Source: a beta proteobacterium CB (GTDB lineage: Bacteria; Pseudomonadota; Gammaproteobacteria; Burkholderiales; Burkholderiaceae). From it: a stretch of 64,000 nucleotides of DNA. The stretch is taken from the NCBI GenBank assembly GCA_000342265.1, contig CP004348.1, positions 1,981,721 to 2,045,720 on the forward strand, given 5' to 3'. The notes under the pieces were generated by a model, which searched no databases, was not told the origin of the DNA, and saw only the letters and a list, made by a program, of their open reading frames with translations. Each line of letters begins with the position of its first letter. Position 1 is the first letter of the stretch. Positions 34,155 through 42,238 of the stretch are shown piece by piece. A program made the position numbers and the translations under genes.

Positions 34155-35699
34155 TTACAAGACATTAATGTCGTATGGAATTTGTTTAAACGTAATTCCT
34201 GCCGCAGATAATCTGCCTTGACCCAGTCTTGCAGACTCTCCGTAGATCACCTTTGGACCATCGTGGGGCAAAATCTCATTTATTGCCTTCAGAACTGCTC
34301 CCGTCAGAACATTTCCGCTTTCTGGTCGTCTATCACCAAGAATTCCGTTATAGAGCAAGTAATAGCCAACTCCGTTATGAATCCCAAGAAACGGGCTATC
34401 AAAGTTTCTATTGCCAGCTTGATTAGTTTCTATGCGCCATATAAAGCTAGCGAGCGTCTGAAACTTAACCTCGGAGTTAATTGAACCATCAGCATTGAAA
34501 ATGGGCGCCCCTAATTTATAGAAATTAAATCCCCCGCCACCCTGCCAATTAACCAAATCACTAATGCCGCCTTGTTCTCCTCCAATAACTTTTTCAAGTC
34601 GTGGTATGCAATGAGTCACCGCATGACTGCCCATTTCAATGCCAATATAGCGGAGTCCCATTTTGTGGGCTACAGCTGCCGTCGTTCCGGAGCCCAAAAA
34701 AGAATCAAGAACTAAGTCATCTTTGTCTGTAGATAACCTTAATATTCTTTCTAAAAGTTTTTCAGGTTTCGGGGTAGAAAATGGATCCGATTGGTTAAAC
34801 TTTTTAACCTCTTGTCTTGCATTTCTGTTTTCCCCCACCTCTTCGTATAACCAGACAGATTTAGGGACGATCTTGGATTCCTCAACTTCAACAAGAAATC
34901 TTTTAATGCATGGCTTATTCGAGCCACCCTTTCCAAATGTAATTCGATTTTCCGCAAGTAATTCTTCGAATTTTTGGCGCGAATACACCCAGGCGCGACC
35001 ATCAGCAGGCTTAACAACTCGACCGGAGGGCGTCTCTATGTCATAAAGAGCGCTCTCGCTGACTGTTTTTACTGTCATGTCTCCAGCAAACCATGGCCCG
35101 CGACCGTAATGATTGCCTTTTTCATCAATTCCATCAAATTCATCAGAATTTTTATAGATCGCATTTTGCGCATCGCTACGCTCTAGTTTATTTGGCCTCC
35201 AAATTGATTTATCTTTGGCATAAACCAAAATATGGTCATGATTATCAGAAATCCATTTCGCGTCATTTGATGGCGATGATTTCTTTTGCCATATTACGTT
35301 TGAAATAAAATTCCGACGGCCAAATATTTCGTCACACATTACTTTTAGATAGTGCGCCTCATCATCATCAATTGAAATCCATAACGAGCCATTTTCAGAT
35401 AAAAGATCTCGAATTAAAGAAACTCTTGGATACATTGTTGATAGCCACCAACTATGTTCAAGTTTGTCGTCATAATGTCCGAAATCGTTCTGGGTGTTGT
35501 AGGGTGGATCGATATAAATGCACTTAACCTGACCCGCATAAAATGGGAGCAAGGCTTTGAGGGCTAGCAAGTTGTCGCCCTGAATAATCATATTCTCTGA
35601 ATCATCGCCAAAGGACTTCTCCTGCTTAAGCAAGTGGTATGGCACGCCCTTGGTTGCATCTATTGCTTGATTCTTGTTTATCCAATCTAGGAATGGCAT
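34155..35699 (-). CDS. mod: Type III DNA methyltransferase, Mod subunit
   Basis: A 514-residue site-specific DNA adenine methyltransferase, beta-class order. The catalytic motif IV DPPYN (YIDPPYNTQNDFGHYDD) comes before the SAM motif I DSFLGSGTTAAVAHKMG; the central ~200 residues hold the target-recognition domain. It methylates one strand of an asymmetric site, both protecting the host and directing Res. At 514 aa it is at the short end for the family. I see no simple-sequence repeat in the coding region that would suggest phase variation. It is the first gene of a four-gene leftward operon. Confidence 0.92.
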   Translation of the reverse strand: MPFLDWINKNQAIDATKGVPYHLLKQEKSFGDDSENMIIQGDNLLALKALLPFYAGQVKCIYIDPPYNTQNDFGHYDDKLEHSWWLSTMYPRVSLIRDLLSENGSLWISIDDDEAHYLKVMCDEIFGRRNFISNVIWQKKSSPSNDAKWISDNHDHILVYAKDKSIWRPNKLERSDAQNAIYKNSDEFDGIDEKGNHYGRGPWFAGDMTVKTVSESALYDIETPSGRVVKPADGRAWVYSRQKFEELLAENRITFGKGGSNKPCIKRFLVEVEESKIVPKSVWLYEEVGENRNARQEVKKFNQSDPFSTPKPEKLLERILRLSTDKDDLVLDSFLGSGTTAAVAHKMGLRYIGIEMGSHAVTHCIPRLEKVIGGEQGGISDLVNWQGGGGFNFYKLGAPIFNADGSINSEVKFQTLASFIWRIETNQAGNRNFDSPFLGIHNGVGYYLLYNGILGDRRPESGNVLTGAVLKAINEILPHDGPKVIYGESARLGQGRLSAAGITFKQIPYDINVL

Positions 35700-35888
35700 T
35701 TTTACCTTACTGTAATTTAAGAATGTCGCTCAAAGCGGTCATTAAATAATCTCAACAACTATCATTTTGCGTTATTTGCTACCCATGATCAATTTTGTCC
35801 CTCAAAACTACATTATTGGTTTGGTAGCTCACTTAATGAGCCTTTAGCTCTCTAATCTCCTTCTAAGGACCACCTTTAGGAGATAGTC

Positions 35889-36203
35889 ATGAAATACCTA
35901 CTCACCATATTTTTGCTTGCCCAAGCAGCCCTATACGCACAAAAGAGCTTTGCTCAAGTAACTAATTTAGACAATTCACCCTACAACATGCAAAACAGCC
36001 AATACAACATGGAGAACTCACCCTACAACATGCGCAACAGTCCATACAACATGGACAACAGCGCATATAACGCCAGCGCCAAGAATGGGGTTTACGACAA
36101 TACGGGCAATCGCCTTGCTTACGAAGTTCAAGCTCCAACTGGGGTTACTAACTACTTTGACAATTCAGGTAATCGAATTGGCTATACGCCTGCCAAACGG
36201 TAG
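35889..36203 (+). CDS. Secreted NSPYNM heptapeptide-repeat protein
   Basis: A 104-residue exported protein. The signal peptide is MKYLLTIFLLAQAALYAQKSFA. Then come about five tandem heptads (NSPYNMQ, NSQYNME, NSPYNMR, NSPYNMD, NSAYNAS) and two copies of a YDNTGNRLAYEV / FDNSGNRIGYTP motif. The function is unknown; Asn/Tyr-rich repeats with a periodic aromatic may form a beta-solenoid or bind a surface. An AGGAGATAGTC ribosome-binding site supports the start. It is transcribed rightward, divergent from mod. Confidence 0.7.
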   Translation: MKYLLTIFLLAQAALYAQKSFAQVTNLDNSPYNMQNSQYNMENSPYNMRNSPYNMDNSAYNASAKNGVYDNTGNRLAYEVQAPTGVTNYFDNSGNRIGYTPAKR

Positions 36204-36207
36204 CGCC

Positions 36208-36456
36208 ATGATTTCCAGCGCAATCATCCTAAGCATCTTGGTTCCATTGCAAATTTCGCTTAAAGACCCAAGATTTGAACCATTTATTGTCAAGGCAACC
36301 ATTGATGCTGCAGTAATTGCTGGCATTCCATCTTCAAGATCAGCAAAGAAATATGCATTGCAGGCTCAAAAGCCTGATTTCTTAATGTCTGAGGCTTTTC
36401 TCGCTTCTGAGACAGTTAGTTGGCGAAGACTGTACTTTAGAAAACTCTTTTCCTAA
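36208..36456 (+). CDS. Possible small protein with N-terminal hydrophobic helix
   Basis: An 82-codon frame from an ATG 4 nt after the stop of the repeat protein: a short hydrophobic start (MISSAIILSILVPLQI) and a basic C-terminus. The spacing suggests coupling with the upstream gene. There is no recognisable family and coding signal is modest, so this is uncertain; a fragment is equally possible. Confidence 0.35.
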   Translation: MISSAIILSILVPLQISLKDPRFEPFIVKATIDAAVIAGIPSSRSAKKYALQAQKPDFLMSEAFLASETVSWRRLYFRKLFS

Positions 36457-36517
36457 TAGGCTCATTTCATGAGCTAGTCGAGTAAGATTCAATTATCAAA
36501 TCCAATAGAGAGTAGTT

Positions 36518-37486
36518 ATGGGTGACATGGAACGACTTCACAAAATCAAATACATGATTCAAGCTCGTGAATGCGTTCCGCTGAATGACTTTCTTGATGA
36601 GCTCGAAATATCAAAAGCGACATTCAAAAGAGACCTTGAATATCTTAGAAGCAGAATGAATGCCTCTATTGTCTATGACAGATTTAAGGGTGGTTATTGT
36701 TTTGATGGACAAGTCGTTGGCGAAAAGATTGAGCTTCCAGGGCTATGGTTCTCTGAGAAAGAGGCTACTGCCCTTGTTCTCATGCAACACCTTCTATCAG
36801 GCTTAGATAAGGGCGGATTAATTGAGCCTCATATTGCGCCGCTCACCTCAATCATTGATGGCATTCTTGGACAGAGCAACACGCCTACTAAAGAGCTACG
36901 CAAAAGACTAAAAGTATTTGGAATGTCTGCCCGAAAAGGCACCATAGATAACTTTGAAGAAATTGGTAGCGCCCTGCTTAAACGCAAACGTCTTGTCATC
37001 ACTTATCACGCTCGTGGCACCAATAAAACTACGGAGCGAGAGATATCTCCGCAACGATTGATCTTTTATAGGGATAACTGGTATTTGGATGCCTATTGCC
37101 ATCTACGTAAAGATCTACGCAGTTTCACTCTTGATGGGATTGCTAAAGTTGTTGTTATCAACATAAAGGCTGATGAGGTCTCAGATAAGCAATTGCATGA
37201 ACACTTTGCTGAAAGTTATGGAATCTTCTCAGGCAAAGCAAGCCAAAGAGCAAAGCTAAAGTTTTCTCCCGAGAAAGCACGATGGGTTAGTGCCGAGACA
37301 TGGCATGGTCAACAGGTTGGATCATTTGATAAAGATGGAAATTATCTCTTGGAGTTTGATTACAACCAAGATCCTGAGCTAGTGATGGATATCTTGAAAT
37401 ACGGATCCGGAGTGGAAGTTCTTGCCCCAACAACCCTTCGAAAAAGGATTGAAGAGGAGTTGGGCAAGGCATTACAGCACTACTAA
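36518..37486 (+). CDS. WYL-domain transcriptional regulator (full length)
   Basis: A 322-residue regulator: N-terminal winged helix-turn-helix (residues ~5-65, MERLHKIKYMIQAREC, then FLDELEISKATFKRDLEYLRSRM), a linker, a WYL ligand-sensing domain (ISPQRLIFYRDNWYLDAYCHLRKDLRSFTLDGI) and a C-terminal extension (LEFDYNQDPELVMDILKYGSGVEVLAP). WYL regulators often control phage-defence and DNA-damage genes. It lies close to the type III R-M operon and other defence genes but is not obviously co-transcribed. Its C-terminal half has a truncated twin at 22457. Confidence 0.85.
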   Translation: MGDMERLHKIKYMIQARECVPLNDFLDELEISKATFKRDLEYLRSRMNASIVYDRFKGGYCFDGQVVGEKIELPGLWFSEKEATALVLMQHLLSGLDKGGLIEPHIAPLTSIIDGILGQSNTPTKELRKRLKVFGMSARKGTIDNFEEIGSALLKRKRLVITYHARGTNKTTEREISPQRLIFYRDNWYLDAYCHLRKDLRSFTLDGIAKVVVINIKADEVSDKQLHEHFAESYGIFSGKASQRAKLKFSPEKARWVSAETWHGQQVGSFDKDGNYLLEFDYNQDPELVMDILKYGSGVEVLAPTTLRKRIEEELGKALQHY

Positions 37487-37492
37487 ACAATC

Positions 37493-37659
37493 TTAATCGA
37501 CATTATTGGCAGTTTGCACTTTTCCAATTGAAAGATTGTCACCCTCACCCTTAGCAGCATTCATATCCTTTTGCTGTTCGGCTAAGGATGTTGGATAGCA
37601 ACCAGCAAACCAACCGTGATTAGAGAGGTAATTGCGATGGTATAGATGAATTGACTCAT
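37493..37659 (-). pseudogene. Frameshifted small lipoprotein gene (possible)
   Basis: From ATG 37659 the frame MSQFIYTIAITSLITVGLLVA ends at a TAG after 25 codons. In a neighbouring frame the next bases read AGCYPTSLAEQQKDMNAAKG...NNVD to TAA 37493. Joined with a single indel they would make a lipoprotein with an LVAGC lipobox and a hydrophilic 38-residue tail. It may instead be a 25-residue membrane peptide. It is shown as a probable pseudogene. Confidence 0.4.
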
Positions 37660-37683
37660 AAGGGTTTCTGTAAAGGAGGTAAA

Positions 37684-37704
37684 AATGGGGGTCAGAGCCC
37701 CCGT
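37684..37704 (-). terminator. Terminator of the outer-membrane protein gene
   Basis: On the minus strand GGGGGCTC TGACCCCC followed by ATTTTTA, 10 nt after the stop codon. Confidence 0.75.
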
Positions 37705-37712
37705 ATCGTTGA

Positions 37713-38402
37713 TTAGAACTTGTAGCCTAAGCCGACTAGCAAGTTGTAAGCATTGGCATTTGAAGTTATAGATGAGGTCACGGTATATCCCGCAACTGTG
37801 CCTGTAGAGCTAGCAGTTTGATTGCCATAGCTCATATAGTTAAATTCACCAAATCCATATAAACCACCTGTAATGATCTGTTTATATCCAAGACCGAGCG
37901 AATAGCCTGTGTAATTGGTGTTGGTTGAATTTGAACCAAAGTTATCTTTTACGGTAGCGCCTGTATATCCAACTTTTCCATATAGCAAACCATCTGTTCC
38001 AATTGGTGTTGCTGGTGATAAGAAGATGTTGTATGAATTTTCTTTGTTGTACTGCCCGTTACCTAAAGATGTTCCCAAAACGCTTCCTGAGTAATTTGCT
38101 TTTTGACCTGCAATTGGTGAATACTCGGCACCGATACCCAACAAGAAATCTTTTGTAATTGCACCCATGTAACCAACTGTGACAACGCCAGTAAATCCAT
38201 TTGAGTTGCTGATTGATGTGTTGATTGGCGCAGTACCCACACCTGAAACTGTAAAGTTACTATTTGAATAACTAGGTGCAACACTTTCGTAGCCAATACC
38301 AACCTGACCATAAGCCCCTTCAAACTTTGACTGAGCACTCGCAACACCAATTGATGCTGAAATAAGCCCCACAGAAATTAACGCTTTAGATAATTTTTTC
38401 AC
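37713..38402 (-). CDS. Outer-membrane beta-barrel protein (OmpW/OMP_b-brl-like)
   Basis: A 229-residue small porin-like protein. A GTG start at 38402 with AAGGGGAAATAAAA upstream yields a clean signal peptide (MKKLSKALISVGLISASIGVASA). The mature part is composed of alternating Gly/aromatic strands (FEGAYGQVGIGYESV, GVVTVGYMGAITKDFLLGIGAEYSP, GLLYGKVGYTGATVKDNFG, YSLGLGYKQIITGGLYGFGEFNYM) and ends LLVGLGYKF with the terminal Phe required for barrel insertion. An 8-stranded barrel is likely. The role (transport or surface) is unknown. It follows the MarR-like gene on the same strand. Confidence 0.8.
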   Translation of the reverse strand: MKKLSKALISVGLISASIGVASAQSKFEGAYGQVGIGYESVAPSYSNSNFTVSGVGTAPINTSISNSNGFTGVVTVGYMGAITKDFLLGIGAEYSPIAGQKANYSGSVLGTSLGNGQYNKENSYNIFLSPATPIGTDGLLYGKVGYTGATVKDNFGSNSTNTNYTGYSLGLGYKQIITGGLYGFGEFNYMSYGNQTASSTGTVAGYTVTSSITSNANAYNLLVGLGYKF

Positions 38403-38479
38403 TTTTATTTCCCCTTGCTGGTTAATGGAAAATTGAGTATCAGCTTGGAGAGAATGAGTTTCAATAAAATTCAAACATA

Positions 38480-38510
38480 AAAAATATACATATTAGATAT
38501 GTATATTTTT
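38480..38510. terminator. Thirteen-bp inverted repeat between the MarR-like and OMP genes
   Basis: Perfect repeat AAAAATATACATA / TATGTATATTTTT, loop TTAGA. It follows the MarR-like stop with a T run and may also act as an operator for the OMP gene. Confidence 0.65.
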
Positions 38511-38515
38511 CTTTT

Positions 38516-38851
38516 CTAATTAAAGAAGTTTTTACCCAAATCATTAATAAGTTTTTTTAGCTTATCAGTTGGTGTCAATAATTTTTGACGCTTATCCTTC
38601 GTATCCTGGATCAACTCAACCCAACCGTGCCTAGTCAGATGATTTAAATGCTTCCGCGTATTCAGCATGCTTTGAGTTGTTTGCGTACACACCTCTTTAA
38701 TCGTTGTTGGCTTGTTGTTTAAGTGCGACTCTAAAATTCGCAGCAACAAATCATATGTAACCAATGAGTGGCCGTTGTACAAAGATTTGTCTAAATATTT
38801 CTTTGCTTGGATAATTTTTTTTAAATTTTGTACGTATTCCATTCTTTTCAT
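38516..38851 (-). CDS. MarR-like winged-helix protein
   Basis: A 111-residue protein with a winged-helix core: TYDLLLRILESHLNNKPTTIKEVCTQTTQSMLNTRKHLNHLTRHGWVELIQDTKDKRQKLLTPTDKLKKLI. The order helix-HTH-wing (DTKDKRQK) fits the MarR family, although it is shorter at both ends. A TATAAAC GCC GTTTATA inverted repeat overlaps the promoter region, 10 bp from the start, and is a likely self-operator. It may control the outer-membrane protein gene downstream. Confidence 0.7.
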   Translation of the reverse strand: MKRMEYVQNLKKIIQAKKYLDKSLYNGHSLVTYDLLLRILESHLNNKPTTIKEVCTQTTQSMLNTRKHLNHLTRHGWVELIQDTKDKRQKLLTPTDKLKKLINDLGKNFFN

Positions 38852-38860
38852 ACACCTATG

Positions 38861-38877
38861 TATAAACGCCGTTTATA
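38861..38877. promoter_or_regulatory. Candidate operator of the MarR-like gene
   Basis: Perfect inverted repeat TATAAAC GCC GTTTATA ending 10 bp before the start codon region, the size expected for a MarR dimer site. Confidence 0.5.
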
Positions 38878-39236
38878 AAAAAATCTAGAAAAGAAATAGA
38901 TAAAAAATAGAGCAATTAAATATGCATAGTTACGCTGTCTATTTCCCAATTACTTGCTGGGTATGTAAGTAGATTAGTAATTAGTAGGCTCATGAATTGA
39001 GCTTGAGACAAAAAACATTACAAATTTTATAACTACTGTTTATTTGTACAGTAATAGTTAGCTAGATCTTGATTAACCCAATAAGAATAAGAGCGTCCTG
39101 TAACTAGACGCTGAATAAATTTGTTCTATATTGAACGGACAATTAAGTATTCCTTATCTATCGACAGCCTAGTGGAATTCAATTGGCCACGTTTTCAATA
39201 CTACCCAAAGGTTGTTTTGATATTTCTTGACCCAAG
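38878..39236. other. Gene-free region with one 71-bp repeat
   Basis: AT-rich, without a gene; contains H3 and its extended repeat (39092-39162). Another decayed hairpin word is at 39205-39225. Confidence 0.5.
39092..39162 (+). repeat. 71-bp repeat with hairpin H3
   Basis: Starts AGCGTC CTGTAACTA GACGCT, continues with TTGTTCTATATTGAACGGAC and ends TTATCTATC. Same layout as the copies at 41387 and 42148. Confidence 0.75.
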
Positions 39237-39776
39237 CTAATTGGACTGAAGGTATCTACCTAATGTAAATACCGAGTTAGGGCCTAAACGTGGCTTAGAA
39301 GGCTTCACAGTTTTATTGCTCTTTTTTGCTTCAGCAGAAGTTTGGGTATGCGTTAGTGATGCCATTTTCATGATGGCCATTCCTTTAGTGGCGGCCTCAA
39401 TTTCTATAGATAGCCTGCCTAATTCACTAGCTAGATTGACCTTTTTCATTTGCTCACTCATGTAAAAATCTAAATCATTCCACAAGTGCGTACATAGGTC
39501 ATCGCGCATGATTGATTGATCATTAACAAGACACACTACATCAAACAAAGAGATGTCTTGTGGCTTTTTTAATAATGAGTAACCTCCTCCAGGGCCGCGA
39601 AAACTGCGAATGTATCCAGCTGACTTCAAGATCCCAAATATGATTTCCAAATAAGAATGGGAAAGTTTATGCCTACGACACAGCAATGGAATAGAAATAG
39701 CCTTGCCTTTTGCTGTATGAGCGGCAACATCCAAAAGCACTTGAAAAGTAATTTTGCTTTTACTAGAGATTCTCAT
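39237..39776 (-). CDS. Rrf2 family transcriptional regulator
   Basis: A 179-residue regulator with the Rrf2 winged helix: SKITFQVLLDVAAHTAKGKAISIPLLCRRHKLSHSYLEIIFGILKSAGYIRSFRGPGGGYSLLKKPQDISLFDVV. The hallmark is the HKLSHSYLE..L..AGYIRS.RGPGGGY run. The three-cysteine Fe-S ligand set of IscR is not present (a single Cys in DDLCTHL), so it does not look like an iron-sulfur sensor. The C-terminal extension is Lys/Ser-rich. I chose the ATG at 39776 because it begins at the fold; 39806 would add a hydrophobic decapeptide. Its target is unknown. Confidence 0.8.
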   Translation of the reverse strand: MRISSKSKITFQVLLDVAAHTAKGKAISIPLLCRRHKLSHSYLEIIFGILKSAGYIRSFRGPGGGYSLLKKPQDISLFDVVCLVNDQSIMRDDLCTHLWNDLDFYMSEQMKKVNLASELGRLSIEIEAATKGMAIMKMASLTHTQTSAEAKKSNKTVKPSKPRLGPNSVFTLGRYLQSN

Positions 39777-40096
39777 GACAACAATATACAAGAAGGTTGC
39801 TGCCAATCGATAAACGTAATTTTAGCTTTCTAAATTGCAAGGCAAATTATTGGTCCAACTTACTACTGGCCAATTAATAAAAAATCATTCATACGCCCAT
39901 GAATGAGATCAACTCATTGGGTATAGAAAAAACAGCTCAAAATGGCCTAACAATCCCAGAAAAATCTTGATACCAAGGCTGCGATGCCCAAAAATGATGC
40001 ACCTTAAGCAATAAAAAATGCTGTCATGCAGCATACTTAAAAAAATGATAGTCTATCTAAGTATTAACCCTAATACAATTGGATAAGGAGCCTTAC

Positions 40097-40288
40097 ATGA
40101 CACAATTATTGAGCCCCCTTCATCAAGCTTTGGGTAACCAACCTAAAAGCAGTGATTTGGAGCAATTTATCAAAACCGAAAGTCTCATTAGTAGCATCAA
40201 ACGAGCCTTCAATGACTTGATAGAGGCCTGGTTCGAGGCCAAATCTAATCTGGCAAAGCATTACAACAAGCGTGGTCATTTTGAGTAA
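40097..40288 (+). CDS. Small hypothetical protein coupled to a GNAT gene
   Basis: A 63-residue helical protein (SPLHQALGNQPKSSDLEQFIK, then AFNDLIEAWFEAKSNLAKHYN) with a GGATAAGGAGCC ribosome-binding sequence. It ends 4 nt before the acetyltransferase start. There is no homology I can name. Size and genetic coupling to a GNAT enzyme recall an antitoxin-like partner, but the typical RHH antitoxin of GNAT toxins is not visible. Confidence 0.5.
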   Translation: MTQLLSPLHQALGNQPKSSDLEQFIKTESLISSIKRAFNDLIEAWFEAKSNLAKHYNKRGHFE

Positions 40289-40292
40289 TGCC

Positions 40293-40844
40293 ATGCTAAC
40301 TACTGAATTTCTCTCGCGAGATCAGCATGCTAAATATGGAACTTGGTTAAAAGCCCAAGATCCTCAAACCCTACACAACTACTTTGGCTACGCGATGGGC
40401 AAAAAGTCAATTGACGCCCTAGTGAAACAGTTTGCGAGCAATCCCAAGAATAATCAGTTTTTGGTTGCCAAAATTGATGGCAAATGGGCGGGCACCATTC
40501 ATATCGCCATAAGCGGCACCGAAGTGGAGTTTGGTGTCATTGTGAGCCCTAAGTATCGCAAGCAAGGCATTGCTGACACCATGATGGATGAAGCGATTAC
40601 TTGGGCTCGCAATCGCCACTACCACCATCTCTTTATGCATTGCATCAGCTGGAACCGCCCAATAAAACGCCTTTGTGAAAAGCACGGTTTAGTGCCGCGC
40701 AACATGATGGGGGATTCAGAGGCGAACCTGCAGTTAGAGCCACCCAATTGGGGCACCTACTTTAAAGAGCAAATGAGCGTTGCTAAGCGTAATTGGCTGT
40801 TATTGCTTCCACTTACAAAGCAGAACTGTCTATTGGGAAAGTAA
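40293..40844 (+). CDS. GNAT family N-acetyltransferase
   Basis: A 183-residue acetyltransferase. The acetyl-CoA site is visible as EVEFGVIVSPKYRKQGIADTMMDEAITWA (motif V-x-P-x-Y-R-x-Q-G-I-A), followed by LFMHCISWNRPIKRLCEKHGLVPR. The substrate is unknown. The ATG at 40293 is used; a GTG at 40272 would overlap the preceding gene. It has coupled translation with the 63-aa gene. The thioesterase pseudogene starts right after its stop. Confidence 0.8.
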   Translation: MLTTEFLSRDQHAKYGTWLKAQDPQTLHNYFGYAMGKKSIDALVKQFASNPKNNQFLVAKIDGKWAGTIHIAISGTEVEFGVIVSPKYRKQGIADTMMDEAITWARNRHYHHLFMHCISWNRPIKRLCEKHGLVPRNMMGDSEANLQLEPPNWGTYFKEQMSVAKRNWLLLLPLTKQNCLLGK

Positions 40845-41357
40845 ATGATGGATTACTCTAACGCTCAATTAACGATGACAGTGCTCATGACTCTTGATAG
40901 GGCCAACTTTACTGGCAACGTCCATGGTGGTGACTTGCTGAAGTTCTCGATCAAGTAGCCTACGCTTGTGCCAGTCGTTACGCTGGCAAACAAGTGGTGA
41001 CTCTGAGAGTAGATCAAGTAACTTTTAGACAGCCCATTCATGTGGGTGAGTGAGCTAGTCAATTGCTTTGCCTTTGTCAATTGCACCGGAAATACCTCGA
41101 TGAAAATTGGTATTAAAGTAATTGCAGAGAACATTCAGTCGCAGATTAAACGCCATGTAAATAGTTGCTTCTTTACGATGGTAGCTATCGGTCAAGATGG
41201 CAGGCCTTCATCTGTGCCCACACTTACACCCACTGCACCTGATGAATTACGCCGCTACAGAGGAGCAAGGCTACGCCGAGAAATGCGTCGTCAATACGAG
41301 GATGAGGCTTTAAGCATCAGGGGCTCAAAAGCTATGCAACCCACAGAAAGCTTATAG
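40845..41357 (+). pseudogene. YciA-like acyl-CoA thioesterase, two frameshifts
   Basis: Translations in three successive frames assemble one hotdog-fold thioesterase: MMDYSNAQLTMTVLMTLDRANFTGNVHGGDLLK, then LDQVAYACASRYAGKQVVTLRVDQVTFRQPIHVGE, then ELVNCFAFVNCTGNTSMKIGIKVIAENIQ onward. Frames change near 40940 and 41045. The hotdog signature (GNVHGG..LLK.LDQ.AY.CASRY) is intact, so the gene died recently. It ends in a long basic tail and is followed by hairpin H4. Confidence 0.8.
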
Positions 41358-41386
41358 TAATTAATCTTGTTTCAATCATTTTCATC

Positions 41387-41456
41387 AACGTCCCGCAACT
41401 AGACGCTGAGTAAATTGCTCCATTTGGAACAGACAATAATCGATCCTCTATCTATC
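41387..41456 (+). repeat. 70-bp repeat with hairpin H4
   Basis: AACGTC CCGCAACTA GACGCT, then TTGCTCCATTTGGAACAGAC and TCCTCTATCTATC. It lies 30 bp after the thioesterase pseudogene. Confidence 0.75.
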
Positions 41457-41568
41457 AAGGCTTGATGAAATGCTGCTGAGCGCCTAGCAATTAGATGCTT
41501 AGGCCATCTTTAGCGTTACTCCTGAAGGTTGATCTACATTTCTTGCGGAATCTAATAATTTTATATAC

Positions 41569-41586
41569 AATACTATCAATCGTATT
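41569..41586. promoter_or_regulatory. Candidate operator of the toxin-antitoxin operon
   Basis: AATAC TATCAATC GTATT inverted repeat just upstream of the AAAGGAG ribosome-binding site of the antitoxin gene. Such sites usually bind the antitoxin for autoregulation. Confidence 0.4.
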
Positions 41587-41601
41587 ATAAAGGAGATTAT
41601 T

Positions 41602-41868
41602 ATGGGCACTGTCGTAGCCAATGACTTAAAGACCAAAGGCATTAAAGCCATTGAAGACGCTTTGCTGGGCCAGCTAGAAGCGCCCGTAACTGTGCGCGGA
41701 CAAGTCAAGTATGTAGTGATGAACCAGCAGCAGTATCAATATCTACGTGAATGTGAGCTTGAAGCTGCACTAGCTGAATCTAAAGCAGATTTAGCTAATG
41801 GCAAGTTTGTTAAAGAAACTGTTGCCCAGCACATCAAGCGTTTAAAGCAAATCAATAAAGCTGCGTAA
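41602..41868 (+). CDS. Type II antitoxin, Phd/YefM family
   Basis: An 88-residue antitoxin: N-terminal DNA-binding part with VTVRGQVKYVVMNQQQYQYLRE (the V-x-x-x-G-x-x-x-Y-V-V-M pattern of Phd/prevent-host-death proteins) and a disordered, charged C-terminal part (LAESKADLANGKFVKETVAQHIKRL) that would wrap the toxin. Its stop overlaps the toxin start (TAATG). A strong AAAGGAG precedes the ATG. It is expected to repress its own promoter with the toxin. Confidence 0.85.
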   Translation: MGTVVANDLKTKGIKAIEDALLGQLEAPVTVRGQVKYVVMNQQQYQYLRECELEAALAESKADLANGKFVKETVAQHIKRLKQINKAA

Positions 41869-42143
41869 TGAGCTGGCAGTTAATCTTTACTGAGCAATAC
41901 AACAGGCGTGCCGCAAAGTTTTTAAAGCGACATCCTGATGCCGAGTCTCAATATACCAAGGCTCTAGAATTACTAGAACTCAATCCGCACCATCCCTCGC
42001 TTCGCCTCCATGGCTTATCAGGAAAACTAGATGGATTACAAAGCATTTCCATCAACTTGAAATATCGCATCGTCATTGAAATGATCATTACTGAAACTGA
42101 AATTGTGTTGATTAATGTTGGCGACCATGATGCAGTCTATTAA
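41868..42143 (+). CDS. Type II toxin, RelE/ParE superfamily
   Basis: A 91-residue RelE-fold toxin: MSWQLIFTEQYNRRAAKFLKRHP, then HHPSLRLHGLSGKLDGLQSISINLKYRIVIEM and VLINVGDHDAVY. The L-R-x-H-x-L-x-G segment and terminal GDHD.VY are typical of YafQ/YoeB-like mRNA interferases, which cut mRNA on the ribosome. It overlaps the antitoxin by one base (41868). Hairpin H5 begins 4 nt after its stop. Confidence 0.85.
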   Translation: MSWQLIFTEQYNRRAAKFLKRHPDAESQYTKALELLELNPHHPSLRLHGLSGKLDGLQSISINLKYRIVIEMIITETEIVLINVGDHDAVY

Positions 42144-42147
42144 TCTG

Positions 42148-42218
42148 AGCGTCCCATAACTAGACGCTGAATAAGTTTGTTCTATTTGGAACAGACAAAA
42201 ACAAATCCTCTATCTATC
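42148..42218 (+). repeat. 71-bp repeat with hairpin H5
   Basis: AGCGTC, loop CCATAACTA, GACGCT, then TTGTTCTATTTGGAACAGAC and TCCTCTATCTATC. The hairpin is identical to H2 (reverse orientation). Confidence 0.8.
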
Positions 42219-42238
42219 CGACTCCGTAGAATCAAGGC

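Noticed and set aside
34663..35046. Plus-strand frame inside mod
   Set aside because: Antisense shadow; mod has both methyltransferase motifs in the other strand.
39092..42218. Repeats considered as integron attC sites
   Set aside because: No GTTRRRY/RYYYAAC core sites are present, and no integron integrase with its typical extra motif is seen.
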